Below are positions 27,969 to 36,586 of a stretch of DNA of 64,000 nucleotides, piece after piece. This DNA is from Eudromia elegans (lineage: Eukaryota; Chordata; Aves; Tinamiformes; Tinamidae), in contig PTEX01000003.1 in the NCBI GenBank assembly GCA_003342815.1, forward strand, positions 3,256,567-3,320,566. The letters are read 5' to 3'. The translations under genes and the position numbers were made by a program. The notes below the pieces were generated by a model, which did no database searches, was not told the origin of the DNA, and was given only the letters and a program-made list of their open reading frames with translations. How positions within the stretch are numbered: position 1 is the first letter of the stretch; each line of letters begins with the position of its first letter.

Positions 27969-29059
27969 GTGTTCAGGAAGACAGACAACATTTGGTCCCC
28001 TTTTCCTGACTATGCTCTGAAATTCAGGATGATGGCCTGACAAGGGGAACCCCAACATTAGCCGAAGAACAAAAGAAGTCAGGGCAGAAAACACTCATTT
28101 CTTCCCAGATCTGATGTTTGTCCAGGTAGTTTGTCAGCTGTGTTAATGCTCCCAAGCAGTCATGTACAGTTCAATGGAAGGATGAAATCCTACAAAAAAA
28201 TACTCAAGGCTCCAGATAGACTTGGAATCAAATGCACATTGCCCTTAACTTCACTAACTCACATAATTATGGCAGCATTCATACCAGCTAGAGAGCAGGA
28301 ATTAGGCTGGGAATAACAGCACAGGATAGAAGGAACTTTAGAAGCAAAGAGAATTGCAGGGAAGGTGACTAACTCGGGTTTCCCACCTCTATGGATGCAG
28401 GATACCCAAAATAAATTAATGTTTATCACTAACTTCTATAGAGTTTTACAGAGTTTTAAGTGAGTTCCCTGCCAGCTGCAAAGGCTGTGGGTTGTGACAT
28501 TACCAAGTACAATACATTGAAAATAAGTCTGATTGGGCAAGCATAAAGCAGCATCACTTCTGCAAATGATACCCTTAGAACACTTTGAGCCACAGTAGGT
28601 TCCCAAGCACAAGAGGAGTCAAATCCAGGCCACTCCTTTCCACAAAACATGTCAGCAAACAATATTCAAAAAATAAATTATTGAATATGTAGTAAATGCA
28701 AAGTTTAGTTCAATCTCATTCAAGTCAGAGTTGAAACAAAATGTGTTTCACTTCACATTAGCAACAGATTGCACTGGAATCGCTACGTCTCCAGCTACTA
28801 GACAAGCAGGTGAAAAGTAGGCTGGGGGCAAGCTAGCAACAAAGTGTGACTTCTTCAAAAGGCAGCTGTAAAGATTACAGAGGAAAATTCTTAGGAGGGC
28901 CTGGCAAGACAGCATGCCTGATAAGCCCAGCTCCAAGTCCTCGTTTGTTATCAGGCAAACTTGCTCCCCAGAAGGGTACCGCATCACCACATCAGTTCAC
29001 CCAAAGAGGAGGTTTTCATAACCAAGGCCTGAGGAGACTCAAGGGGACAAAAATCACAG

Positions 29060-29160
29060 CTGACCTGACCTAATGCTGGCAACAGCTTTGCTCTCAGTAA
29101 GCAGTCAGACTAGATGACCTCCAGAACTCTCTTCCCATCAACATTTCTTTGGTTCTAGGA
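29060..29160 (+). mobile_element. CR1 LINE 3' end fragment
   Basis: The 'cagactagatgacctccag' stretch followed by 'ctcttcccatcaacatttc' is the CR1 3' UTR signature in plus orientation. The body upstream (28.85-29.06 kb) may also belong to it but is too decayed to assign. It lacks a clean terminal octamer tail. Confidence 0.75.
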
Positions 29161-29397
29161 CACATGCATAAAAGGAATTTTGAGGATTCACATGTGGAAC
29201 GTGTCCAACTATAATCATCCACATTGGCTATATAAATAAACTGCACCAAGAGACTGAGTAACTAAAAGGCAGTCACCTTGAAAGAAAATACAGAAGCCAT
29301 CAAACACCTGGAAGAGGAACCGAGTTCTTTCTCTTTCAAAGAAAGTGAATGGGGGTGTCTTGAAAGACTGGCTACTATTCTAGGACTGGATTGGATA

Positions 29398-29600
29398 CTC
29401 TTAATCCACCACACACATTTCCTTCCCTTTTTAAAGGTCCCTCCCAATAGAGACTGCAGCCTTCACAGTCTACTCCAGAACCTCATCAGCTCATAAAAAA
29501 GTTTTCCTAAATGTAAACATCTCTGTGTGCAGTTTAATCCATTCTTTCTTGTCCAACTTATACAAGGCATGCAGACTTGCTTTCTCATCCTATTTCATCC
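29398..29600 (-). mobile_element. probable old CR1 fragment
   Basis: The order of 'aaaaaagttttcctaaatgt', 'gtttaatccattctttcttg' and a preceding 'aaggtccctcccaa' resembles the reverse complement of the CR1 3' region (failure-to-match rate is high). If right, it lies in opposite orientation to the CR1 end about 240 bases away. Confidence 0.5.
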
Positions 29601-30201
29601 ATCCTATTGCATTTCTCTCAGATACTTCTCCTGGACTACATCATGACTCTTGCTAATCCTTGCTGCACCGGATGTGTTACAGGGCAGTTTTATCTGTCTC
29701 ACACACACAGCTCCTTAAAGTTGTCTGTACAGATAAGATAGAAGAAAACAGTCCTCCAAGCTGAGTCTTAACTTGTGCACATAAACCATGGGCTCCAAAA
29801 TTCCACATGAAATGTCCTGTTTTATCAGCCTTTTCTTTTCAAGGTTAAGTCTTATATTCTCTGAACTAATTCACACAAACTAGCTGATAAAACTGTCCCT
29901 CAGTTACTTATGTTTACATACAACTGGAATAATAAAAATCAGAGTTATGAAATACTACCTAGAATAATTTAGTATGCTTAATTTAAAAGAGGTCCTTCTT
30001 TTGTTAGCTACATTTAAAATTAGTTACTATAGATAACTGAAAAAATAAAACTTGGAAGGTAATCTGGTTAAACATTAAATGTAAAACAATATTGAATGAA
30101 AGAGGAAACTTGTCTATAGAAAAGCTTTCTTTTTCACATCCTGTAACTTGCAGAATTCGATAAATAGTATGGAATTAAAACAAGCCTAAGTAAACCAGGA
30201 G

Positions 30202-30222
30202 AAAAAAAAAAAAAAAAAAAAA
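30202..30222. repeat. poly(A) run of 21
   Basis: Twenty-one A close to the exon 2 donor (about 120 bases into intron 2 in gene order). On the transcribed strand this is poly(T/U). Confidence 0.85.
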
Positions 30223-30339
30223 CCCTACCTAATAAGAAACATAGTGAGTACTGAATGTTTCCGTGCAGACTAATATAAATTATTTAGTCAACATCTTTTA
30301 AATCTAACACATACATCACTAACTGTCATCATAACATAC

Positions 30340-30486
30340 CTGTTCAAGTACATCCAATTTTAACTCAAGTTTACTAAGAACAACATCTCCTCCCCAGAGG
30401 GATAACTGTAGATCTGAAGGCTTTAAGTTCTTTATGTAGCGATTCACATAGCTCATCAAAATAGGAGTTACATAGGACTCCAGCAT
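30340..30486 (-). CDS. VPS13B: VPS13B coding exon 2, codons 1-49 (start codon exon)
   Basis: Translation begins at the ATG at 30486-30484 and reads MLESYVTPILMSY..., then ...KPSDLQLSLWGGDVV and ends LKLDVLEQ; this matches the conserved VPS13B N-terminus as I recall it from human. It is the start of the chorein_N domain, which forms the end cap of the lipid-transfer groove; the NLxLxxLxLSLWGG-like stretch followed by alternating Leu residues is typical of VPS13 N-termini. The start is chosen because it matches the human start; an upstream in-frame ATG at 30513-30511 (MPAIQRSSR...) precedes it within the 5' UTR of this exon but is not part of the known protein. The exon ends GAACAG followed by intron GTATGT, phase 0. 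The 147 bases give exactly 49 codons. Confidence 0.97.
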
Positions 30487-30517
30487 TCTGGAAGATCTCT
30501 GTATTGCAGGCAAAGCA
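30487..30517 (-). other. VPS13B: VPS13B exon 2, 5' UTR part and splice acceptor
   Basis: Read on the minus strand, a pyrimidine-rich stretch ending CCCCTAG lies immediately before base 30517, giving a good acceptor. The 31 bases between it and the start codon would be 5' UTR. They include an in-frame upstream ATG (30513-30511) that would extend the protein by nine residues if used; the family start argues against that. Confidence 0.82.
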
Positions 30518-31122
30518 CTAGGGGAAAAATAAAAAAAGAAAAAGAAAAAGTGAGCTATTACTTACAACCTGTCAGCTTGACACTCCAATAAAGCAACAGT
30601 CAGACTGCCTGGCAATATGAAGAGATGTAATTCAAATTCTGCTTTCTAAAGAGAGTATGTATACAGACGCATATAGGTAGCTATATTTAAAGCCTACACA
30701 TATTTCAAGATGAAAACACATCCACCTGCACGCGCGAATTCCCAGCTTGTGCACATCACTGGAGCCAGTACCTGGCACGTTCAGGACTGAGAGATGAGAA
30801 GGAAAAACCAAGCAGAGGAGCCCGAGGCGGCACAGCCCCCCACGCACCCCGACCAGCCGTGGCTGAGGGATCCTCACAGCAACGCCCACACGGACCCTGC
30901 TGCTCTGGCCGGCACGGGCCGCACTGACCCCCCTCGGGAGCCACGCCAGGGCTCTCACCGCCGCGCAGGACACGTCCACCGCAACGGCCGCTCCGCGGGA
31001 CGCTCCACGGCTTCGAAGGGAACCCCGACCCGCCGAACGCCAATGCCACCCCTGCCGAACGCCAACGCCACCCCTGCTGTCCCCGCCGTCCCCCGGCATC
31101 CCCTTCCCGGGACGCCCCTCAC
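30518..31122 (-). other. VPS13B: VPS13B intron 1 (inferred)
   Basis: Sequence between the exon 2 acceptor and the preferred exon 1 donor (GCG|GTGAGGGG, intron starting at 31122). It would be only about 605 bases. A second plausible donor (CG|GTGAGAGC, intron starting at 30958) would make it about 440 bases. An A/G-rich simple stretch sits near 30528-30551. Without a transcript the choice is open. Confidence 0.55.
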
Positions 31123-31260
31123 CGCGCGGTGGAGCGCAGCAGCCGCGCGCGGGCAGCCCCTCTGCTCCGCTCCGGCTGCGCCGCACTGCCAGTTCCGGGT
31201 TCCGCGGCGCGCGTGCTCGCGTCAAACACTCCGAGCGCGCCAGGCGGAACAGTTTAGCGA
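31123..31260 (-). other. VPS13B: presumed non-coding exon 1 of VPS13B (approximate 5' end)
   Basis: The best donor-like site on the minus strand in the island is ACCGCGCG|GTGAGGGG, giving an exon ending at 31123. The 5' boundary is a guess from the position of the island core. The alternative donor gives an exon ending at 30959. In human the first VPS13B exon is also non-coding. Confidence 0.35.
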
Positions 31261-31494
31261 GAGCACCGAGGCGGGGCCGGATGTCGGGCTTGAAGCCGGC
31301 AGTGCCCACGTGCTCTGCCAGATGAGGGCGGGCGGGAAAGGGCTGGGCGGGGAGGGGGCGGGGCCGCCGCCTGCGGGCCCGCTGAGTGGGCGGGGCTCTG
31401 GCGGCCGTCAGGGAAGAGGGCGGAGCCGCAAAGGCCGTTGGGGGTGGGGTGGGGCTGCTGTTGGAGAAGGGGGAAGCGGGAGGCTGCGGGCAGT

Positions 31495-31524
31495 GGGACG
31501 GGACGGGACGGGACGGGACGGGAC
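31495..31524 (+). repeat. (GGGAC)6 minisatellite, quadruplex-type motif
   Basis: Six perfect tandem GGGAC units in the upstream half of the VPS13B CpG island. Six G3 runs separated by AC fit the G3-N2 pattern of G-quadruplex motifs on the plus strand. A neighbouring purine-rich GAAGA stretch follows, and G-rich runs also precede it near 31440-31455. Confidence 0.9.
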
Positions 31525-32289
31525 AGAAGAGAAGAGAAGCGAAGCGTCGGGGAGTGCCGGGGGAAGGGACGCGGAGACAGCAAAGCCCTCCCTGTGAGGC
31601 AGTTGCTGCCGTTGGCTCACGCGCGGGGGTAGAGCGAGGCTTTCTGCCGCCTGGATGTAACTTCCCGAAGTGAAAAAAGAAAGGAGGAAGGCTGCTTTGC
31701 TCGGGGAGGGATTTTGGACCTAATAAAATGAACCTCTGGGTCACTTCAATGCTCTCGGCTGCGTGGTGTCACCCAAACCGAGTCTGGTATTTGAGCCTTT
31801 GTGTTGCTGAGTGAGCACAACGAGTGAACATTGGGGTGAATCTCTTGTGTTTTGGCCAACCTGTTGTTCCCCACGTACTAGTAAAGAAACACAGTTAGCC
31901 TTTGGCTTTTGAGTGGAATGCTGCTTATGTCCACAGTTTCCAAGGTGAGAAGAGAGTTGATTGGAAGGCCCTCTCTGACTTCTTGCGAGCGCACAACCCT
32001 TCTCCATACATTAGTCATGAAGAAATCGCTCTCCCCAACTTCTCTTAAGGGCCTGATGTCTTGAGGGGTTCTTTCCCAATGCCTTGGACCTGCATTTTGA
32101 AGTGCATAAATTAATGGGTTCCTTAAGGTTTGGCATGTGGATGATCTGGAGCAGAGGAACATGGGCCTATGTGTTTTTGGAGTAAAGTGCAATAGGCAGC
32201 GCCTGTGGGCATCGCTTTGAAATAGATAATGAATAACCTCTTACAAAGGCCTCTTGATTTGATTAGTTTTTAAGGTCTGTGAGGAGCCT

Positions 32290-32515
32290 GTTGGGTTTTC
32301 TCTGCTCGTGGCAGCCGCGGTCCTGTGTGCGATCTGTGCGGAGTGGTTCTGCGGCTGGACGCCGTGCGTGGCGCGTTGGGGGGCTCCACGTGACGCGGGG
32401 CCTGCACCGCGACGTCCCGGGTGGCGCGCAGACCACGGCGGCACGCCGTCGTGTGAACCCCGGCAGGGCCGGCGGAGGCTGCAGGGCACGCTGCGTTAGC
32501 TCTGCCTTCTGCCTC
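32290..32515. promoter_or_regulatory. small CpG-rich island
   Basis: A roughly 225-base patch with many CpG dinucleotides (for example 'gacgccgtgcgtggcgcg', 'cgcgacgtcccgggtggc') in otherwise AT-rich DNA about 1 kb upstream of the VPS13B island. It could be an alternative or divergent promoter. Open frames in it on both strands look compositional. Confidence 0.5.
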
Positions 32516-32877
32516 CGGCATTCCAGGGTTAATCATGAATCCGCTGTGTTTCCAGATGAACCATCACCTCACTAGCAATGCCACATCCACGCATGAGTCA
32601 AAGCCCATACGTGTGTAATCACTTCCCAACAGCTGAGGCAGCTTGGACTGCTTTTATCCTTGCCATGAAGGTCACCATTTCCACAGCTCAGACGGTGCCG
32701 GACTGATCCTGAGCAGTTTGAATGCACCCACTGTGGGACGTTGCTCTGTTGCTGAGAGACAGCAGCAGAGAAGTAAGGGGCAGAAGCATTTTAACAGTGA
32801 TTGCTAATTTAAGGACGTGCTTCTAACTTGCAATTTTTCTCGTGTTAAATTTCCTGGTGAGGTTCCTGTTCATCGGC

Positions 32878-32908
32878 ACCACACACACACACATACAGAC
32901 ATATATAT
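32878..32908. repeat. short (CA)n microsatellite
   Basis: About eight CA units followed by CA/TA-like sequence. Confidence 0.8.
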
Positions 32909-35900
32909 TTGCTAAAATTGTGGGAGGGGTGAGTATTACTGATATAACTGCACTGCAAGCCAACTTAGTGAAATAATCCTTGTTAATAGAAGCATTCTCC
33001 TTTACAGCAGAGCCTCCCTGTAGAGTTACATTGACACAACAAAGGTATGTGCCAACAGATAAAGCATAATGTTGAAGCACGCCCTAAACACGCAGCAAAA
33101 GCCATTGTATTCAACTTTAAAACATTCTTCCATTTCTCTGTTACGTGATTATATCTGTATGACACATCCAATCAATGCTGGAACGCTTGGTGAAAGCTTG
33201 GAATTGAAGAGCAACGCCCTATTTATTTTGGTGAAAATCAGTAAACTGGAAGAGGTGCATGGGAGACACGTTGTGCTGCTGGCAGCTGCTTGGCAAAGCC
33301 AGCCGCTCTGAATGGCTCTGTAATTTTCCTGGCAGTTATTAGCATTTCATTATAACTACCTCCATCTCAGTTCCACTTCAAGGATGTTGACGCCCTGAAT
33401 AATTTATTTCCCACAGAAGAAAAAAAAATATGAAAAAATAAGAGGAAAAGATTGTGTGGGAAGCAGTCTTTGTAACAAAGGAAACGAATGGCATGAAATG
33501 AGAGTAGCTGGAGAGAGTTGCACAAAGGCCTTGAAATACGAAGGGAGGAGAGCAGGGTGTACAGGGGGCTGCAGGTAGGAGGTGGTGTGAAGAATGAACC
33601 TGGGCCTGCTACAGCAGCCAGGGCTTTTCTGCTGCAGTGCCAGTGCAGAGCAGGTACCTGAGCTAACACGCTTTGTTCAATATCTTAGCAATTTAATGAA
33701 ACATGCAGGGTAGGTGTAAATAAAAACTGCACATCCAGTGATTTGCACATCTTGTTCTTTCCTTTTGTCATTTTATTCAGTAATTCTACATGTATTAAAA
33801 GCAAATAGAAACACATGTATTTTAAGCTGGATAGTGGGAAAAGGGTACACAAGGTTCTGTAACATTTGCTCATGAGTACAAAGATACAGGGCTTCAAGGA
33901 GGTGCTCAGGAAATTTATGTACCTGCACACGAAGGAATCTCACTGAAAGGGGCTGTGTGTGTCCTGCGTCGGTGCTATTGCTGCTATGCATGGTTTACCA
34001 TTCCTGCAACAGAAGCAGGACCAGTGCTGGAAAGCACTGAACAGAGGAAAAATGAGGAAAGGTAGAGGATGATTAAGTAGTTACGCCATTCCTGGAGGAG
34101 AATAACTTTGGAATTAGGCATTCAACTAGACAGAAAGTTTTGTAATCAAGTTAGATCCCTTCTAGCTTTCCTGTTCTTAAACTTGAGTCAGTCTTAGAAA
34201 GATCCCTATATTGACACTGATGGAAGTTCTTTTTTTCCTTAATGTCAGAACTTGGGTGTCTGACCTCCTCCTGTCCCCCAGACAGCCTAGGGCAGGGGCT
34301 GAGAGGCTTTTGGACACCTGGTCAGGATGTCTGTAGAAAGTGATAGAATCTGAGTTCGCTCTTGAGGAGGTTTGGCAGAAAACTTGTGAGAAACTCCCAC
34401 TTTTGACTGGAAAAAACAAGTTTCTAATCCTCTGTGTTTCACTAAGTCCCTAAGCTAATACTGGGTACCCTTAATGGGTAAGCTGACCTGGCAGTCTGCT
34501 CTTTGTCCATCCTTGGGGATGCTTCTACCTGTCCTGCGCAGATGCCTCTGAATACAACAGCAGAGATGCAAGCGGTGGCCCCAGAAGCCATCAGGCTACC
34601 CACATGGGAAGAGAGGTTACTGTTTTGTGATCCTTCATGTGGCCTGCTGAGATGCCCCTTAAATGGCCTCAGACTGAGAGCAAGAGTTGGTGACCCTAAA
34701 TAAAGAGCACAGATACTTTGGAATCACCTGTGAAAGAAAAAAAAAATTACTTGTGCTTCTTCCTCCTATCCCATTTTTTGATATTACAACATGGACTAGA
34801 TAACTTGTAGTCTATAATGTTTCCTAGCGGTCCCTTTTTCTGTTTTTACTATCATTAATATTAAATTATCCTCTCCCCATTTTACTGAAAATTTCCTGAG
34901 CTTTTGACTAAACTGACTAGAATGTATGAATGTTAAAGACAGATGAGGGACAGGATGCTCAGCACCTTGCAGACTGAGGCATGTTTAGTATCCTTATGTA
35001 TTAACCCTTCCCTGCTTTTCTGCCTACTTTCCCTAGTGATTTCCCCCCTAGTGGAAAGTTCATTCTAAATGAAAGGAGTAAAGCCCATTCTGGGAAATTC
35101 CTTGTCAGAAGGGCATGGAGTAGTGTGAGCAGCACTGGTTCAGTCAGCAGCCTGGGACATCCATCCTCGGATCCTGCAGTAGCCCCATCCTTAACCACTC
35201 GCCCTTGGGGTTCCAGCATAGACTATATACCAAAATGCCATTTTCATACATTCATACTGCTGAGGAATTAGTAAGCCATAAATACAGAGGCCACAGAGTT
35301 TCTGCAGAATCCACTGGACTTTTATTCACTTCCTACAAGGAATGCATGACTTAGAGCAGGAAGATACAAGTGATGTAGTTCTGGTCTCCTAGAAGTTTGA
35401 TTCCTAAATAAATCAAAAAATATATAAATGTGCATTCAAACACGGAAGTTTAAAATTTGAAAGTGTTTTCAAAGTTTTTGTAGAATTGAGGACAAGCGAG
35501 AAGAATTATTATTCTTTAAATAGTAGATTTTATTTATACCAGGATATTTTTCCTGTTCTGATGTACATAAAGAATTTAGGTATCCCTTGAGAATAAAGGG
35601 ACGTCTTTTGCTTTTAGACTTAATTACAGAATATATAAAAAAAGTCAAGAAGATAGTATTTCTGGTTTCATGTATGAAATGTATGTTTGACAATTTCAAA
35701 ATATATTTGTAAAGAAACATGTAATTTATTGCTGCCTTCAGGCATAAAGAGATTTATGCACCGAAGGTTTCACACGGGTTTTAGCTTGACTATTATTGCT
35801 CTATTCATGCAAAACACATGTACTTCTGGTGGCAACATCTAGCATGCGTTATTTTAAAAAAAATCCAGCTTCTTCTAAAGTTAAATGATCGCAATTCCCT

Positions 35901-35975
35901 GCTACTTATAGTAGAGAATAAATATGTTTCTCTGCTATAGGTTTATGAGTATACTGTAAACATAAGTATGTACTG

Positions 35976-36008
35976 TATATAGATGTATAGTAAGTATACA
36001 TCTATATA
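35976..36008. repeat. perfect AT-rich inverted repeat, 14-bp arms
   Basis: TATATAGATGTATA at 35976-35989 is the exact reverse complement of 35995-36008, separated by the five bases GTAAG. It sits in a longer TA-rich zone (about 35.93-36.08 kb). No terminal repeats or flanking duplications typical of a transposon were noticed. Confidence 0.9.
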
Positions 36009-36300
36009 ATAAATATATAAATATATCACAGTTATAAATTAATATTTAGGAATATATTTATAAATACTATGTTGCTATTATAGTTTTTTGTGTTTTAAAA
36101 ATAGTACATATTACTAAAAGATACAGCATCATTTTGTATTATCTTTTGCTTTTCTGGAGAATAAAGATAAAATGGCAAAGTTCAGGAAAATTTTTGCTTG
36201 AATTACCTTAACTCTTGATTGCTATTATTATTTATTGGCAGAGTGAATGTCTTTGCAAAGCAGTGACATTTGTGATGCCCTGTGCTCAGTTTGTCTCATA

Positions 36301-36586
36301 GCTGGAGCCAGAAGCTTTTCTGCAAGACATGAAGCCCCGCTTTTTAAGATTTCTTCTTGATGTAAGTGAAAATATGCTTAGATTTGATGTGCACGTAGTA
36401 GAACAGTTATTAATGAATATCAGACATGTTGAACAGCTACAAGAGCTGCAAAATGAACAAAACTTTTGCAAGGCCAAAATCCACCCTTGCAATCTGATCG
36501 GCTGCCACAGCTGGTTTACTCACAGTTTGAATAAAATGTTTATTATTTCACCAGCAAGCTCTGTGTTTCATGGTCTTTATCAATGA
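36301..36586 (+). other. unidentified 85-codon open frame with splice/polyA-like signals
   Basis: An ATG at 36329 opens 85 codons beginning MKPRFLRFLLDVSENMLRF, with a Leu/Glu/Gln-rich middle (VEQLLMNIRHVEQLQELQNE) that looks helical or coiled-coil-like, and a Cys-containing tail. The frame stays open back to 36301, just after a TCATAG acceptor-like site. An AATAAA lies at about 36528 near the end of the frame, and a GTAAGT donor-like hexamer occurs at 36362. I do not recognise the product. It may be an exon or retro-copy relic of an unknown gene, or a chance frame; there is no start-context or homology support. Confidence 0.2.

Larger units (their letters stand above)
24198..30339 (-). other. 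VPS13B: VPS13B intron 2
   Basis: About 6.1 kb between exon 2 donor GTATGT and the exon 3 acceptor. It contains three CR1 fragments (26.77, 29.06 and 29.40 kb), an (AAAC)n run near 25.07 kb and poly(A) runs. A moderately GC-richer patch at 25.1-25.3 kb is not recognisable as an exon or a repeat. No additional VPS13B exon was seen. Confidence 0.85.
1..31300 (-). other. VPS13B: VPS13B gene, 5' portion (gene span, continues beyond base 1)
   Basis: Span of the 5' part of VPS13B, read right to left: CpG-island promoter and presumed non-coding exon 1 near 31.1-31.3 kb, exon 2 with the start codon, exon 3, then a long third intron leaving the window at base 1. The two coding exons give the first 97 residues of the protein without a break. 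Known family facts: VPS13 proteins are long rod-like bridges that move lipids between membranes; VPS13B acts at the Golgi and is mutated in human Cohen syndrome. The human protein is about 4,000 residues over roughly 60 exons, so only a few percent of the coding sequence lies here. The 5' limit is approximate because the transcription start cannot be read from sequence. Confidence 0.93.
30810..31640 (-). promoter_or_regulatory. VPS13B: CpG island, VPS13B promoter region
   Basis: Dense in C+G and CpG by eye, in sharp contrast to the flanking AT-rich sequence, and placed directly 5' of the start-codon exon. It contains several GC boxes ('gggggcggggcc' near 31351, 'gggcggggct' near 31388), a CACGTG E-box near 31306 and a TTCCGG/CCGGAA ETS-type core near 31190. 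No TATA box is evident, as expected for a housekeeping CpG promoter. Long open frames on both strands here (one of about 370 codons on minus, one of 267 on plus) are low-complexity Pro/Arg/Gly/Ser-rich and are explained by base composition. Divergent transcription is common at such islands but is not shown here. Confidence 0.85.

Noticed and set aside
30794-31597. 267-codon plus-strand open frame in the same island
   Set aside because: GC-driven open frame, no recognisable protein features, antisense to the promoter.
30632-31744. 370-codon minus-strand open frame spanning the VPS13B island
   Set aside because: Low-complexity Pro/Arg/Ala/Ser-rich translation in a CpG island, overlapping equally long frames on the other strand; no domain recognised and it overlaps the presumed promoter and exon 1.
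34503-34716. 66-codon frame followed by AATAAA
   Set aside because: Composition and lack of any recognised similarity make chance likely; the polyadenylation hexamer is frequent in AT-rich DNA.
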